Origin: JACDBD01 sp050743385
Lineage (GTDB): Bacteria > Actinomycetota > Acidimicrobiia > IMCC26256 > JACDBD01
DNA: 12,592 nucleotides
NCBI GenBank assembly: GCA_050743385.1
Contig: JBOGFJ010000098.1
Location: forward strand, 1-12,592
Direction of reading: 5' to 3'
Shown: piece after piece, positions 1 through 7,045 of the stretch
How positions within the stretch are numbered: position 1 is the stretch's first letter
Layout of the letters: every line of letters starts with the position of its first letter
The notes under the pieces: generated by a model
Databases searched by the model: none
What the model was told of the DNA's origin: nothing
What the model saw: the letters and a program-made list of their open reading frames with translations, nothing else
Program-made: the position numbers and the translations under genes

Positions 1-223
1 GCTCGAGCTCGGTGATCTCCTGCTCGGTCTGGTCGCGCTCGGCGAGCGTGCTCTCGTAACGCTCGGCGGCCGCGGCGGCGGCCGACTGGGCTTCCTCCAA
101 ACGTGCCATGGCGTCGTCGACCGGGTCGAGCGCGTACGAGGCGAGGGAGGCCAACGACACCAGCGCCGCGACCGCGACGGCGAGACTGGCGATCGCCGCC
201 GGCCACCGGCTGCGGCGAGGCAT
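1..223 (-). CDS. N-terminal fragment of an exported coiled-coil protein (possible cell-wall hydrolase)
   Basis: This is the 5' part of a minus-strand gene that runs off the left edge; 74 codons are visible. The protein starts MPRRSRW, followed by an Ala/Val/Leu-rich hydrophobic stretch at about residues 8-27, which looks like a signal peptide or N-terminal membrane anchor. From about residue 32 it becomes an Ala/Glu/Arg-rich helix (for example RLEEAQSAAAAAAERYEST), typical of a coiled coil. In actinobacteria this architecture is common in secreted peptidoglycan hydrolases (NlpC/P60 or M23 families) and their activators. The catalytic part is outside the window, so that function is only a guess. 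The start at 223 is supported by a TAGACT -10-like box 8 bases upstream, as expected for a leaderless transcript. The gene is divergent from the methyltransferase. Confidence 0.7.
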   Translation of the reverse strand, partial: MPRRSRWPAAIASLAVAVAALVSLASLASYALDPVDDAMARLEEAQSAAAAAAERYESTLAERDQTEQEITELE

Positions 224-231
224 GGTCGAGG

Positions 232-261
232 AGTCTAACGAGACGGAGTCTGTGATGTCTG
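232..261 (-). promoter_or_regulatory. Probable leaderless promoter of the coiled-coil gene
   Basis: Read on the minus strand, TAGACT (237-232) lies 8 bases before the ATG at 223 and fits the actinobacterial -10 pattern TAnnnT. Transcription would start at or next to the start codon. CAGACA (261-256) lies 18 bases further upstream and shares the GACA core of the TTGACA -35 box. That -35-like box falls inside the 9-bp tandem repeat. No Shine-Dalgarno sequence precedes the ATG, which agrees with a leaderless mRNA. Confidence 0.45.
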
Positions 262-313
262 TGATGTCTCTGTTGTCCGCGATATCCGTGATGCCCATGA
301 TGCCGGTGATCGG
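251..313. repeat. Imperfect 9-bp tandem repeat in a divergent intergenic region
   Basis: Seven consecutive 9-base units can be read from 251: TGTGATGTC, TGTGATGTC, TCTGTTGTC, CGCGATATC, CGTGATGCC, CATGATGCC, GGTGATCGG. The first two are identical and the rest keep the core TGATGYC or GATRTC with drift. The array fills most of the space between the divergent coiled-coil and methyltransferase genes and is locally lower in GC than its surroundings. It may be a decayed minisatellite or a set of repeated protein-binding sites. Function is unknown. Confidence 0.6.
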
Positions 314-325
314 CAGGGAAATGGG

Positions 326-1048
326 ATGAGCGATCGGTCGTGGGAGACCCACGCCGGCTGGTGGCAGCGGGAGTACACCGACGGTGCCGACCCCGAGTAC
401 GAAGAGCAGATCCTGCCGCTCGTCGACCGGCATCTCACGGGCGCCCGGCGGGTGCTCGACGTGGGCTGCGGCGAGGGCCAGGTGGCGCGCCGGGTCGCGG
501 CGCTCGGCGCCGGGTTCGTCGCCGGGGTCGATCCGACGGCGGCGCAGCTAGCCGTCGCGCAGGAGCGGGACGGCGGGCCGAGGTACGCGCGCGGGGCGGC
601 CGAGGCGCTGCCGTGGCGGACGGGCGCGTTCGACGCGGTGGTGGTGTGCCTCGTGCTCGAGCATGTCGACCCGTTCGAGCCCGCCATCGCCGAGATCGCC
701 CGCGTGCTCGGGCCGGGCGGGAGATTCGTGCTGTTGCTCAACCACCCGCTCCTGCAAACGCCCGAGAGCGGGTTCGTCATCGATCACGACCTCGGTGAGC
801 AGTACTGGCGGCTCGGGGCCTATCTCCCCGACGACAGCGCGCTGGAGGAGGTCGCGCCCGGCGTCGCGCTCACCTTCCTGCACCGGCCGCTGTACCGGTA
901 CGTCAACGCCCTTGCTGGGCACGGTCTGCTGATCGAGCACATGGACGAGCCCGCGCCGCCCGATGGCTTCCTCGAGCGCGCCCCGGAGTACGACCACGCC
1001 GGCACGATCCCGCGCCTCCTCGTGCTGGTGACGCGCAAGTCGGTCTAG
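326..1048 (+). CDS. Class I SAM-dependent methyltransferase
   Basis: This is a 240-residue cytoplasmic protein with the Rossmann-type methyltransferase fold of the Methyltransf_11/UbiE-like group. Motif I, VLDVGCGEG, is at residues 43-51 and binds S-adenosylmethionine. An acidic residue at the end of strand 2 (VDP, D69) should hold the ribose hydroxyls. LVLEHV (109-114) and the following RVLGPGGRFVLLL are the usual post-motif segments. The C-terminal 90 residues are family-specific and probably form the substrate-binding cap; the substrate cannot be read from sequence. The start at 326 has an AGGG Shine-Dalgarno at 315-318. An out-of-frame ATG at 321 opens only a two-codon frame. The gene converges on nadA and the two stop codons share the tetramer CTAG. 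Confidence 0.85.
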   Translation: MSDRSWETHAGWWQREYTDGADPEYEEQILPLVDRHLTGARRVLDVGCGEGQVARRVAALGAGFVAGVDPTAAQLAVAQERDGGPRYARGAAEALPWRTGAFDAVVVCLVLEHVDPFEPAIAEIARVLGPGGRFVLLLNHPLLQTPESGFVIDHDLGEQYWRLGAYLPDDSALEEVAPGVALTFLHRPLYRYVNALAGHGLLIEHMDEPAPPDGFLERAPEYDHAGTIPRLLVLVTRKSV

Positions 1049-2163
1049 TCGCCCGCCGTTGCGCTGCCGCCCGGCAGGTCGAGCATGCGTTGGAGGGCGA
1101 TGCGGGCCCATCCGGCGGTGCGGTCGTCGACGACGATCTGGTTGACAAGCTCACCGCGTGCGAGCGCCTCGAGGCACCACGCCAGGTGAGGCCCGTCGAC
1201 ACGGAACATCGTCGAGCACGGGCAGATCAGCGGGTCGAGTGACACCACCGTCTTGTCGGGGTGCTCCTCGTCCATGCGCTGGACCATGTGGATTTCGGTA
1301 CCGATCCCGAGCACGGCGCCGGCAGGCGCGGCGTCGGCCCACTCCAGGATGCGCTCGGTGGAGCCGACCTTGTCGGCGAGCTCAACGACGTCGTGCGCGC
1401 ACTCGGGGTGCACGATCACCTGCCCGTCGGGATGCTCGACGCGGAACGCGTCGATGTGCTCGGGCCGGAACCGCTGGTGCACCGAGCAGTGCCCCTTCCA
1501 CAGGAGGAAGGTCGAATCCTTGACGTCGCGCTCTTCGAGCCCGCCGAGCTCGTGGCGAGGGTTCCACACCCGCATGTCGCCTTCGTGGTAGCCCATGTCG
1601 TAGGCGGTGTTGCGGCCGAGGTGCTGGTCGGGGAAGAAGAGCACCTTCTCGCCGCTGGCGAGCGCCCACTCGAGGATCGCAGCCGCGTTCGACGACGTGC
1701 AGACCGCGCCCCCGTGCTCACCGACGAACGCCTTGAGCGCGGCCGACGAGTTCATGTAGGTGATCGGCACGATCCGGTCGACGTCGGTGACGGCGGCGAG
1801 CGCCTCCCAGGCCTCCTCGACCTGGTCGATGTCGGCCATGTCGGCCATCGAGCAACCCGCGTTCAGGTCGGGGAGGACGACTCGCTGATGGTCGCCGGTG
1901 AGCACGTCGGCCGACTCGGCCATGAAGTGCACGCCGCAGAACACGATGTCGGTGGCGACGTGGTTGTCTGCCGCCAGGCGGGCGAGCTTGAACGAGTCGC
2001 CGCGGGCGTCGGCCCACTTGATGACCTCGGGCCGCTGGTAGTGATGGCCGAGGATCATCAGCCGCTCGCCGAGCGCCGCTTTGGTGGCGGCGATCCACTC
2101 GTCGATCTCTTCGGGGGCCGCGAGGGTGTAGCGGTCGGGTAGCGGAGCCTGGAGTCGCAACAT
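1045..2163 (-). CDS. nadA: Quinolinate synthase NadA
   Basis: NadA condenses iminoaspartate with dihydroxyacetone phosphate to quinolinate, the second step of de novo NAD synthesis, using a [4Fe-4S] cluster in the cytoplasm. The 372-residue protein shows the family signatures: ILGHHYQ (37-43), FCGVHFMAES (75-84), GHCSVH (224-229), VHPEC (251-255), GIGTEIHM (286-293) and CPC (314-316). The three cluster ligands are expected among C76, C226 and C314 or C316. All three family triads are present, so the enzyme should be active. The reading frame stays open upstream to 2376, across the uvrC start. The start at 2163 is preferred because it begins the conserved region and has an AGGGG Shine-Dalgarno just upstream. 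No nadB or nadC is adjacent. The gene is divergent from uvrC and convergent with the methyltransferase. Confidence 0.95.
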   Translation of the reverse strand: MLRLQAPLPDRYTLAAPEEIDEWIAATKAALGERLMILGHHYQRPEVIKWADARGDSFKLARLAADNHVATDIVFCGVHFMAESADVLTGDHQRVVLPDLNAGCSMADMADIDQVEEAWEALAAVTDVDRIVPITYMNSSAALKAFVGEHGGAVCTSSNAAAILEWALASGEKVLFFPDQHLGRNTAYDMGYHEGDMRVWNPRHELGGLEERDVKDSTFLLWKGHCSVHQRFRPEHIDAFRVEHPDGQVIVHPECAHDVVELADKVGSTERILEWADAAPAGAVLGIGTEIHMVQRMDEEHPDKTVVSLDPLICPCSTMFRVDGPHLAWCLEALARGELVNQIVVDDRTAGWARIALQRMLDLPGGSATAGD

Positions 2164-2171
2164 GTGGACTG

Positions 2172-2181
2172 CCCCTAGGGG
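2172..2181. promoter_or_regulatory. Perfect palindrome CCCCTAGGGG upstream of nadA
   Basis: This is a 10-bp perfect inverted repeat located 9-18 bases upstream of the nadA start. Its right half, read on the minus strand, is also the purine-rich stretch that serves as the nadA Shine-Dalgarno. It could be an operator or could be chance in GC-rich DNA. I do not recognise it as the site of a known NAD-pathway repressor. The rest of the 178-base nadA-uvrC gap shows no convincing -35/-10 pair in either direction. Confidence 0.3.
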
Positions 2182-2341
2182 TGCGGGCTCCGGTTCTGGC
2201 CGGCGGGGACAGCCTGGTCGCCTCACCGCGGGGTTGTCGGCCCCGGAGCGGATATGTGGCCGGAATGCCAGGCCGGCCTTCGACGAGCATAACGCCAGTA
2301 CGGGTCGCGGACCTTCCCACCCCCTGGGAGAATGGGGTCCC

Positions 2342-4216
2342 ATGGCCCGCCGTCCCGAGCCCGGAACCATCCCCACCGGCCCCGGCGTCTACTCCTTCCT
2401 CGATGCCCACGGCCGGATTCTCTACGTGGGGAAGGCCAAGAGCCTGCGGAGCCGGCTGTCGAACTACTTCGGCCCGGCGGAGTCGCTACCGGAGCGGACG
2501 CGCCAGATGGTGACCGTCGCCGACGGCGTCGAGTGGATCGAGGTCCGCAACGAGGTCGAAGCCTTCTTTCTGGAGTACAACCTCATCCAGCGGCACAAGC
2601 CCCGGTTCAACATCCGGCTCAAGGACGACAAGTCGTACCCGTTCCTCGCGGTGACGCTCGACGAGGAATGGCCCCGGGCGATGGTGATGCGAGGGGCGAA
2701 GCGCAAGGGCGTCCGCTATTTCGGGCCGTTCGCGCACGCCTACGCCATCCGCGAGACCCTCGACCTCCTCCTGCGCACGTTCCCGATCCGCACGTGTACC
2801 AAGAACAAGTTCGAGCGGCACCAGCGGCTCGGCCGCCCGTGCCTGTATGCCCACATCGAGAAGTGCGCCGCCCCCTGCGTCGCCGCGGTCGAGCGGGAGG
2901 AATACGACGCGCTCGTCGACGAACTGCTGGTGTTCCTCGACGGCGACACCGCGCCCGTGCTCGACCGGCTCGACAAGCAGATGCACGAGGCGGCCGACGC
3001 GCTCGAGTTCGAGCGGGCGGCGCGGCTGCGCGACCAGATCACGTCGGTGCGCAAGGTCATCGAGCGCCAGCAGATGGTGGCGGCCAAGGAGGAAGATCTC
3101 GACGTCGTCGGCCTCGTCGAAGATCCGCTGGAGGCGCAGGTCGAGGTGTTCTTCGTGCGCAAGGGTCGCGTCGTCGGGCGCAAGGGCCTCGTCGTCGACA
3201 AGGTCGAGGACGTCGAGACGCCCGCACTCGTCGGCCGGGTGCTGGAGCAGCTCTACGCCGCCGCGCCCGCCGAGGACGTCCCCCGCGAAGTGCTGGTGCC
3301 GGTCGCACCCGACGACGGGCCGCTCTACGAGGAGTTCCTCGGAGCCGCCCGTGGCTCGCGTGTCCGGGTGCGGGTGCCGCAACGCGGCGCAAAGCGGGAG
3401 CTGCTCGGAACCGTGACCCACAACGCCCGCGAGGCGTTCGCGCGGCACAAGCTCAAGCGCGCCTCCGACCACAACGCCCGTGCCCGTGCGCTCACCGCCT
3501 TGCAAGACGCGCTCGGGCTGCACGAGGCGCCGCTGCGAATCGAGTGCTTCGACATCTCGAACCTCCAGGGCACCGAGATCGTCGGCTCGATGGTGGTCAT
3601 GGAGGACGGGTTGGCCAAGCGGTCCGACTATCGGCGCTTCAAGGTGCGCCATCAGGAGGGTCAGGACGACCTCTCGTCGATGGAGGAAGTGCTGACGCGC
3701 CGATTCCGCAAGTACCTGGAGGAGCGCGACGAGGGTGCACGCAAGGGCAGGCGCTTCGCGTACCCGCCGAACCTCCTGCTCGTCGACGGCGGCAAGGGCC
3801 AGCTCGGCGTGGCGGTGCGCGTACTCGAGGAGCTGGGCCTGGAGGAGATCGCGGTCGCCGCGCTCGCGAAGCGCTTCGAGGAGGTGTACGTGCCGAACCA
3901 GGCCGATCCGGTGCGCATCCCCCGTGACTCGGAGGGCCTGTATCTGCTCCAACGGGTGCGGGACGAGGCGCATCGGTTCGCGATCACGTACCACCGTCAG
4001 CTCCGGGGCAAGAAGATGACGCGTTCCGTGCTCGACGACATCCCCGGGCTCGGCCCCGGGCGCCGGGCCCGACTCCTGAAGCAGTACGGGTCGGTGAAGC
4101 GGCTGCGTCAGGCCGACCGCGACGAGCTGATGGCTCTCACCTGGCTGCCCGACCGGGTCGCCGACGCACTGTACGAGCACCTCCACGGGCCAGGCGCGAC
4201 GATGGGTGCATCGTGA
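2342..4216 (+). CDS. uvrC: UvrABC system protein C (excinuclease subunit)
   Basis: UvrC makes both the 3' and 5' incisions around DNA lesions marked by UvrA and UvrB. The protein has 624 residues, a normal length. The N-terminal GIY-YIG nuclease domain covers about 10-90, with GVY at 15-17 and YVG at 28-30. A cysteine cluster follows at 152-179 (C152, C167, C175, C179). The UVR domain that contacts UvrB is at about 205-240. The RNase H-like 5' nuclease domain has its expected acidic and histidine residues at D404 (FDISN), D482 (VDGGKGQ) and H544 (DEAHR). A helix-hairpin-helix pair occupies about 563-616. The start at 2342 matches the conserved N-terminus and has GGGAG at 2326-2330. An upstream in-frame ATG at 2162 would add 60 non-conserved residues. 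The stop overlaps the rapZ GTG by 3 bases. Confidence 0.97.
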   Translation: MARRPEPGTIPTGPGVYSFLDAHGRILYVGKAKSLRSRLSNYFGPAESLPERTRQMVTVADGVEWIEVRNEVEAFFLEYNLIQRHKPRFNIRLKDDKSYPFLAVTLDEEWPRAMVMRGAKRKGVRYFGPFAHAYAIRETLDLLLRTFPIRTCTKNKFERHQRLGRPCLYAHIEKCAAPCVAAVEREEYDALVDELLVFLDGDTAPVLDRLDKQMHEAADALEFERAARLRDQITSVRKVIERQQMVAAKEEDLDVVGLVEDPLEAQVEVFFVRKGRVVGRKGLVVDKVEDVETPALVGRVLEQLYAAAPAEDVPREVLVPVAPDDGPLYEEFLGAARGSRVRVRVPQRGAKRELLGTVTHNAREAFARHKLKRASDHNARARALTALQDALGLHEAPLRIECFDISNLQGTEIVGSMVVMEDGLAKRSDYRRFKVRHQEGQDDLSSMEEVLTRRFRKYLEERDEGARKGRRFAYPPNLLLVDGGKGQLGVAVRVLEELGLEEIAVAALAKRFEEVYVPNQADPVRIPRDSEGLYLLQRVRDEAHRFAITYHRQLRGKKMTRSVLDDIPGLGPGRRARLLKQYGSVKRLRQADRDELMALTWLPDRVADALYEHLHGPGATMGAS

Positions 4217-5088
4217 GCACGGATTCCCCTCTCGATGTCACGATCGTCACCGGGATGTCGGGGGCCGGCCGGTCCGCGTCCGCCGACGTCCTCGAAGATC
4301 TCGGTTTCTTCGTGATCGACAACTTGCCGCCGGCGCTGATCGCGAAGGTGGCCGAGCTCGGTCGCGGGAAGGACGAAGCCGGGCGCTTCGCCCTCGTCGT
4401 CGACACGCGCTCGGGCGAGTTCATGCACGACCTCGAGGAGGCGCTGGCCGAACTGCGCGAGAGCGGCGCCCGCACCCGGATCCTCTTTCTCGACGCGTCC
4501 GACGAGGTGCTCGTGCGTCGCTACGACGCCACCCGCCGCCGGCACCCGCTCGAGGAGACCGACCGGGTGTCGGAGAGCATCGCACGCGAGAGGGGGCTGC
4601 TCGAAGAGCTCAAGGGGCAGGCCGACGTCGTCGTCGACACGTCCGATCTCAACGTGCACGAGCTCCGCGCTCGGCTGCGCGAGCTGTTCGGTGATACCGC
4701 GCGTACCGACGCCAGTCTTCAGACGAGCATCGTGTCGTTCGGCTACAAGCACGGTCTGCCGCTCGACGTCGACCTCGTCTTCGACTGCCGGTTCCTACCC
4801 AACCCGCACTGGGTAGAGACGCTGCGGCCGCTTCCCGGCACCGACGCGAAGGTGCGGCGCTACGTGATGACGCAGCCCGAGACCAACGATTTCCTGGCCG
4901 AGCTGGAGCGGTTGTTCGCGCTGCTGTTACCCGCGTATGTGCGTGAGGGCAAGGCGTACCTGTCGATCGGGGTGGGTTGCACCGGTGGGCAGCACCGCAG
5001 CGTGGTGATCGCCGAGGAGCTGGCCAAAGTGCTCGAACGCCTGGGTTTCGACTCGAAGGTCCATCACCGCGACGTGGATCGCGGCTGA
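4213..5088 (+). CDS. rapZ: RapZ/YvcJ-family P-loop nucleotide-binding protein
   Basis: This 291-residue protein belongs to the RapZ (YvcJ) family. In E. coli the protein guides decay of the GlmZ small RNA and senses glucosamine-6-phosphate. In Gram-positive bacteria the role is less clear and has been tied to nucleotide binding and competence. The N-terminal P-loop is GMSGAGRS (14-21), with arginine in place of the usual Walker A lysine, as in other actinobacterial members. DNLPP at 36-40 is a family motif. The conserved C-terminal domain contains FGYKHGLP (176-183) and GCTGGQHRS (255-263). The GTG start sits in a GTGA overlap with the uvrC stop, which indicates translational coupling. The next gene, yvcK, starts on the last base of this stop codon. 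Confidence 0.95.
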   Translation: MSTDSPLDVTIVTGMSGAGRSASADVLEDLGFFVIDNLPPALIAKVAELGRGKDEAGRFALVVDTRSGEFMHDLEEALAELRESGARTRILFLDASDEVLVRRYDATRRRHPLEETDRVSESIARERGLLEELKGQADVVVDTSDLNVHELRARLRELFGDTARTDASLQTSIVSFGYKHGLPLDVDLVFDCRFLPNPHWVETLRPLPGTDAKVRRYVMTQPETNDFLAELERLFALLLPAYVREGKAYLSIGVGCTGGQHRSVVIAEELAKVLERLGFDSKVHHRDVDRG

Positions 5089-5984
5089 TGACGGAGCCGA
5101 CGGTGGTCGGGCCGGCGGTCGTCGCGCTCGGCGGCGGCCACGGCCTCGCCGTCGCGCTGCGCGCCATCCGCGAGTACGCGGGTTCGCTGACCGCGGTCGT
5201 CAGCGTGGCCGACGATGGTGGTTCGTCGGGGAGGCTGCGGCGCGACCTCGGTGTGCCCGCTCCGGGGGACCTCCGCAAGTGCCTGGTCGCACTGGCCAGC
5301 GAGGATTCGGTCTGGCGCGACGCGTTCGAGCACCGCTTCGAGGTGGGCGACCTGGGTGGCCACGCCCTCGGCAACCTCGTGATCGTCGGCCTCGCCGAGA
5401 CACTGGGCGACTTCACCACCGCGCTCGAGGAAGCTGGACGGCTGGTGCAAGCCGTCGGCAGGGTCCTGCCGGCGACGGCCGAGCCGGTCGTGCTCAAGGC
5501 CGACGTCGAGGGCGAGGCGGTGCAGGGGCAGGTGGCGGTGGCTACGAGCGCGGGTCGGATCCGCCGGATCAGCCTCGTGCCCGACGACGCCGACGCCCGC
5601 CCCGAGGCGGTTGCAGCCATTGCCGCCGCCGACCAGGTCGTGCTCGCGCCGGGGTCGCTGTTCACGAGCCTCCTCCCGGTGCTCTGCGTGCGCCAGCTAC
5701 GGGAGGCGGTGGCCGAGGCCCAGGGGCAGGTGGCGCAGGTGGCCAATCTGCGTCCCGAGATGCCCGAGACCGCCGGGCTCGACGCCACCGACCACCTGCG
5801 GACGGTCCTCGACCACGGCGGAAGGGTCGACGCGTTCGTCTACCAGGGCCACGGCGCCCTGATGGCCGACGATGCCCGGATCCGCGAATGGGGTGTCGAG
5901 CCCGTCGCCGCCGAGGTGGCCCGGCCCAACGGGCTCGTCCACGACCGCCACAAATTGGCGACGGCCCTGCAGGCTCTGCTGTAG
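5088..5984 (+). CDS. yvcK: YvcK/CofD-like protein (gluconeogenesis factor family)
   Basis: This 298-residue protein is a YvcK-family member of the CofD-like fold. Characterised members bind UDP-sugars such as UDP-GlcNAc and are needed for normal cell shape and for growth on gluconeogenic carbon sources. Visible family motifs are ALGGGHGL (13-20), VADDGGSSGRLRRDLG (40-55), GDLGGHALGN (87-96) and APGSLFTSLLPVL, followed by NLRPEMPETAGL. The start at 5088 overlaps the rapZ stop by one base (TGATG), and the conserved glycine motif lies close to it, so longer starts inside rapZ are rejected. In most Actinomycetota the next gene is whiA. Here 29 bases separate the stop from gap, with no whiA. Confidence 0.93.
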   Translation: MTEPTVVGPAVVALGGGHGLAVALRAIREYAGSLTAVVSVADDGGSSGRLRRDLGVPAPGDLRKCLVALASEDSVWRDAFEHRFEVGDLGGHALGNLVIVGLAETLGDFTTALEEAGRLVQAVGRVLPATAEPVVLKADVEGEAVQGQVAVATSAGRIRRISLVPDDADARPEAVAAIAAADQVVLAPGSLFTSLLPVLCVRQLREAVAEAQGQVAQVANLRPEMPETAGLDATDHLRTVLDHGGRVDAFVYQGHGALMADDARIREWGVEPVAAEVARPNGLVHDRHKLATALQALL

Positions 5985-6013
5985 TCCGAGGCGTTCGACG
6001 GAGGAGGAGCGGT

Positions 6014-7045
6014 ATGACGGTTCGAGTAGGGGTCAACGGGTTCGGGCGGATCGGACGGTCCTTCTACCGGGCGATCCTCGACCGGGGCGACACTGCCGGT
6101 GTCGAGCTGGTCGCCGTCAACGACCCGATGGGCGACAGCCACACGATGGCGTTCCTTCTCAAGCACGATTCGGTCGGCGGCACCATCCCCAACGAGGTCA
6201 AGGCGGGCGACGCCGGCTTCTCGGTCGACGGCAAAGAGGTCAAGAAGCTCGAGGTCATGGACCCGGCCGAGATCCCCTGGGGCGAGAACGGCGTCGACGT
6301 GGTGATCGAGTCGACGGGGCTCTTCACCGCCCGTGACAAGGCCGCCGGTCACCTCCAGGGTGGCGCCAAGCGCGTGATCATCTCCGCTCCCTCCGGCGAC
6401 GGCGACGCCACCATCTGCATCGGCGTCAACGACGACGTGTTCGACCCGAAGCAGCACACCGTCATCTCGAACGCATCGTGCACCACGAACTGCCTCGCGC
6501 CGCTGGCGAAAGTGGTCAACGACCGTTTCGGCATCGAGCAGGGTGTCATGACCACCGTGCACGCCTACACCAGCGACCAATCGCTCCAAGACATCGCCCA
6601 CCCGAGCCGCAAGGGCAAGCCCGACCTCCGGCGCATGCGGGCGGCGGCGCTGTCGATCATCCCCAGCAGCACCGGCGCGGCCAAGGCCATCGGCCAGGTG
6701 CTGCCCGAGCTCCAGGGCCGCCTCGACGGCATCGCCATGCGCGTGCCCACGCCGACCGGCTCCATCACCGACCTGACCGCGATCGTCGAGAAGGACGCCA
6801 CCGCCGACGACGTGAACGCGGCGTTCGCCGAGGCCGCCAACGACGCTCGCTTCAAGGGTGTGCTCGTGTACAGCGACGAGCCACTGGTGTCGGCCGACAT
6901 CGTGGGGCACCCGGCGTCGTGCATCTTCTCGGCCAAGGACACGATGGTGAGTGGCCGCATGGTGAAGGTGCTCGGCTGGTACGACAACGAGTGGGGGTTC
7001 TCCAACCGCCTGGTCGACCTGGTCGAGTTCGTCGGCAACCAGTGA
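6014..7045 (+). CDS. gap: Glyceraldehyde-3-phosphate dehydrogenase, type I
   Basis: This enzyme oxidises glyceraldehyde-3-phosphate to 1,3-bisphosphoglycerate with NAD in the cytoplasm. The 343-residue length is normal. The N-terminal Rossmann motif is GVNGFGRIGR (6-15). The NDP at 36-38 carries the aspartate that favours NAD over NADP. The catalytic cysteine is C156 in SNASCTTNC, and the partner histidine is H183 in TTVHAYT. Phosphate-site motifs SSTGAAKA and GWYDNEWG are intact. The start at 6014 has the strongest Shine-Dalgarno in the window, GGAGGAGGAG at 6000-6009. This suggests high expression independent of coupling to yvcK. The stop overlaps the pgk GTG start (GTGA). Confidence 0.98.
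   Translation: MTVRVGVNGFGRIGRSFYRAILDRGDTAGVELVAVNDPMGDSHTMAFLLKHDSVGGTIPNEVKAGDAGFSVDGKEVKKLEVMDPAEIPWGENGVDVVIESTGLFTARDKAAGHLQGGAKRVIISAPSGDGDATICIGVNDDVFDPKQHTVISNASCTTNCLAPLAKVVNDRFGIEQGVMTTVHAYTSDQSLQDIAHPSRKGKPDLRRMRAAALSIIPSSTGAAKAIGQVLPELQGRLDGIAMRVPTPTGSITDLTAIVEKDATADDVNAAFAEAANDARFKGVLVYSDEPLVSADIVGHPASCIFSAKDTMVSGRMVKVLGWYDNEWGFSNRLVDLVEFVGNQ

Noticed and set aside
108..329. A 73-codon plus-strand frame ending in a VMS-VMS-LLS-AIS periodic peptide
   Set aside because: Its three-residue periodicity only reflects the 9-bp DNA repeat. It overlaps the real minus-strand coiled-coil gene and has no ribosome site.
235..780. A 181-codon minus-strand frame over the repeat and the methyltransferase
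   Set aside because: It is Ser/Thr/Arg/Pro-rich noise antisense to a clear methyltransferase. Its end lies within the probable promoter of the left-edge gene.
2164..2376. N-terminal extension of nadA by 71 residues
   Set aside because: The extension is Pro/Arg/Gly-rich, not part of the family, and would overlap the uvrC start. The ATG at 2163 has a ribosome site.
2332..3927. A 531-codon plus-strand frame inside uvrC
   Set aside because: It overlaps uvrC out of frame and is extremely Arg/Pro/Ala-rich. uvrC in its own frame carries all catalytic motifs.
2486..4186. A 566-codon open frame on the minus strand across uvrC
   Set aside because: It is antisense to a complete, motif-confirmed uvrC. 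Its translation is low-complexity (Leu/Glu/Arg/His/Val) with no recognisable domain, as expected from GC-rich codon bias.
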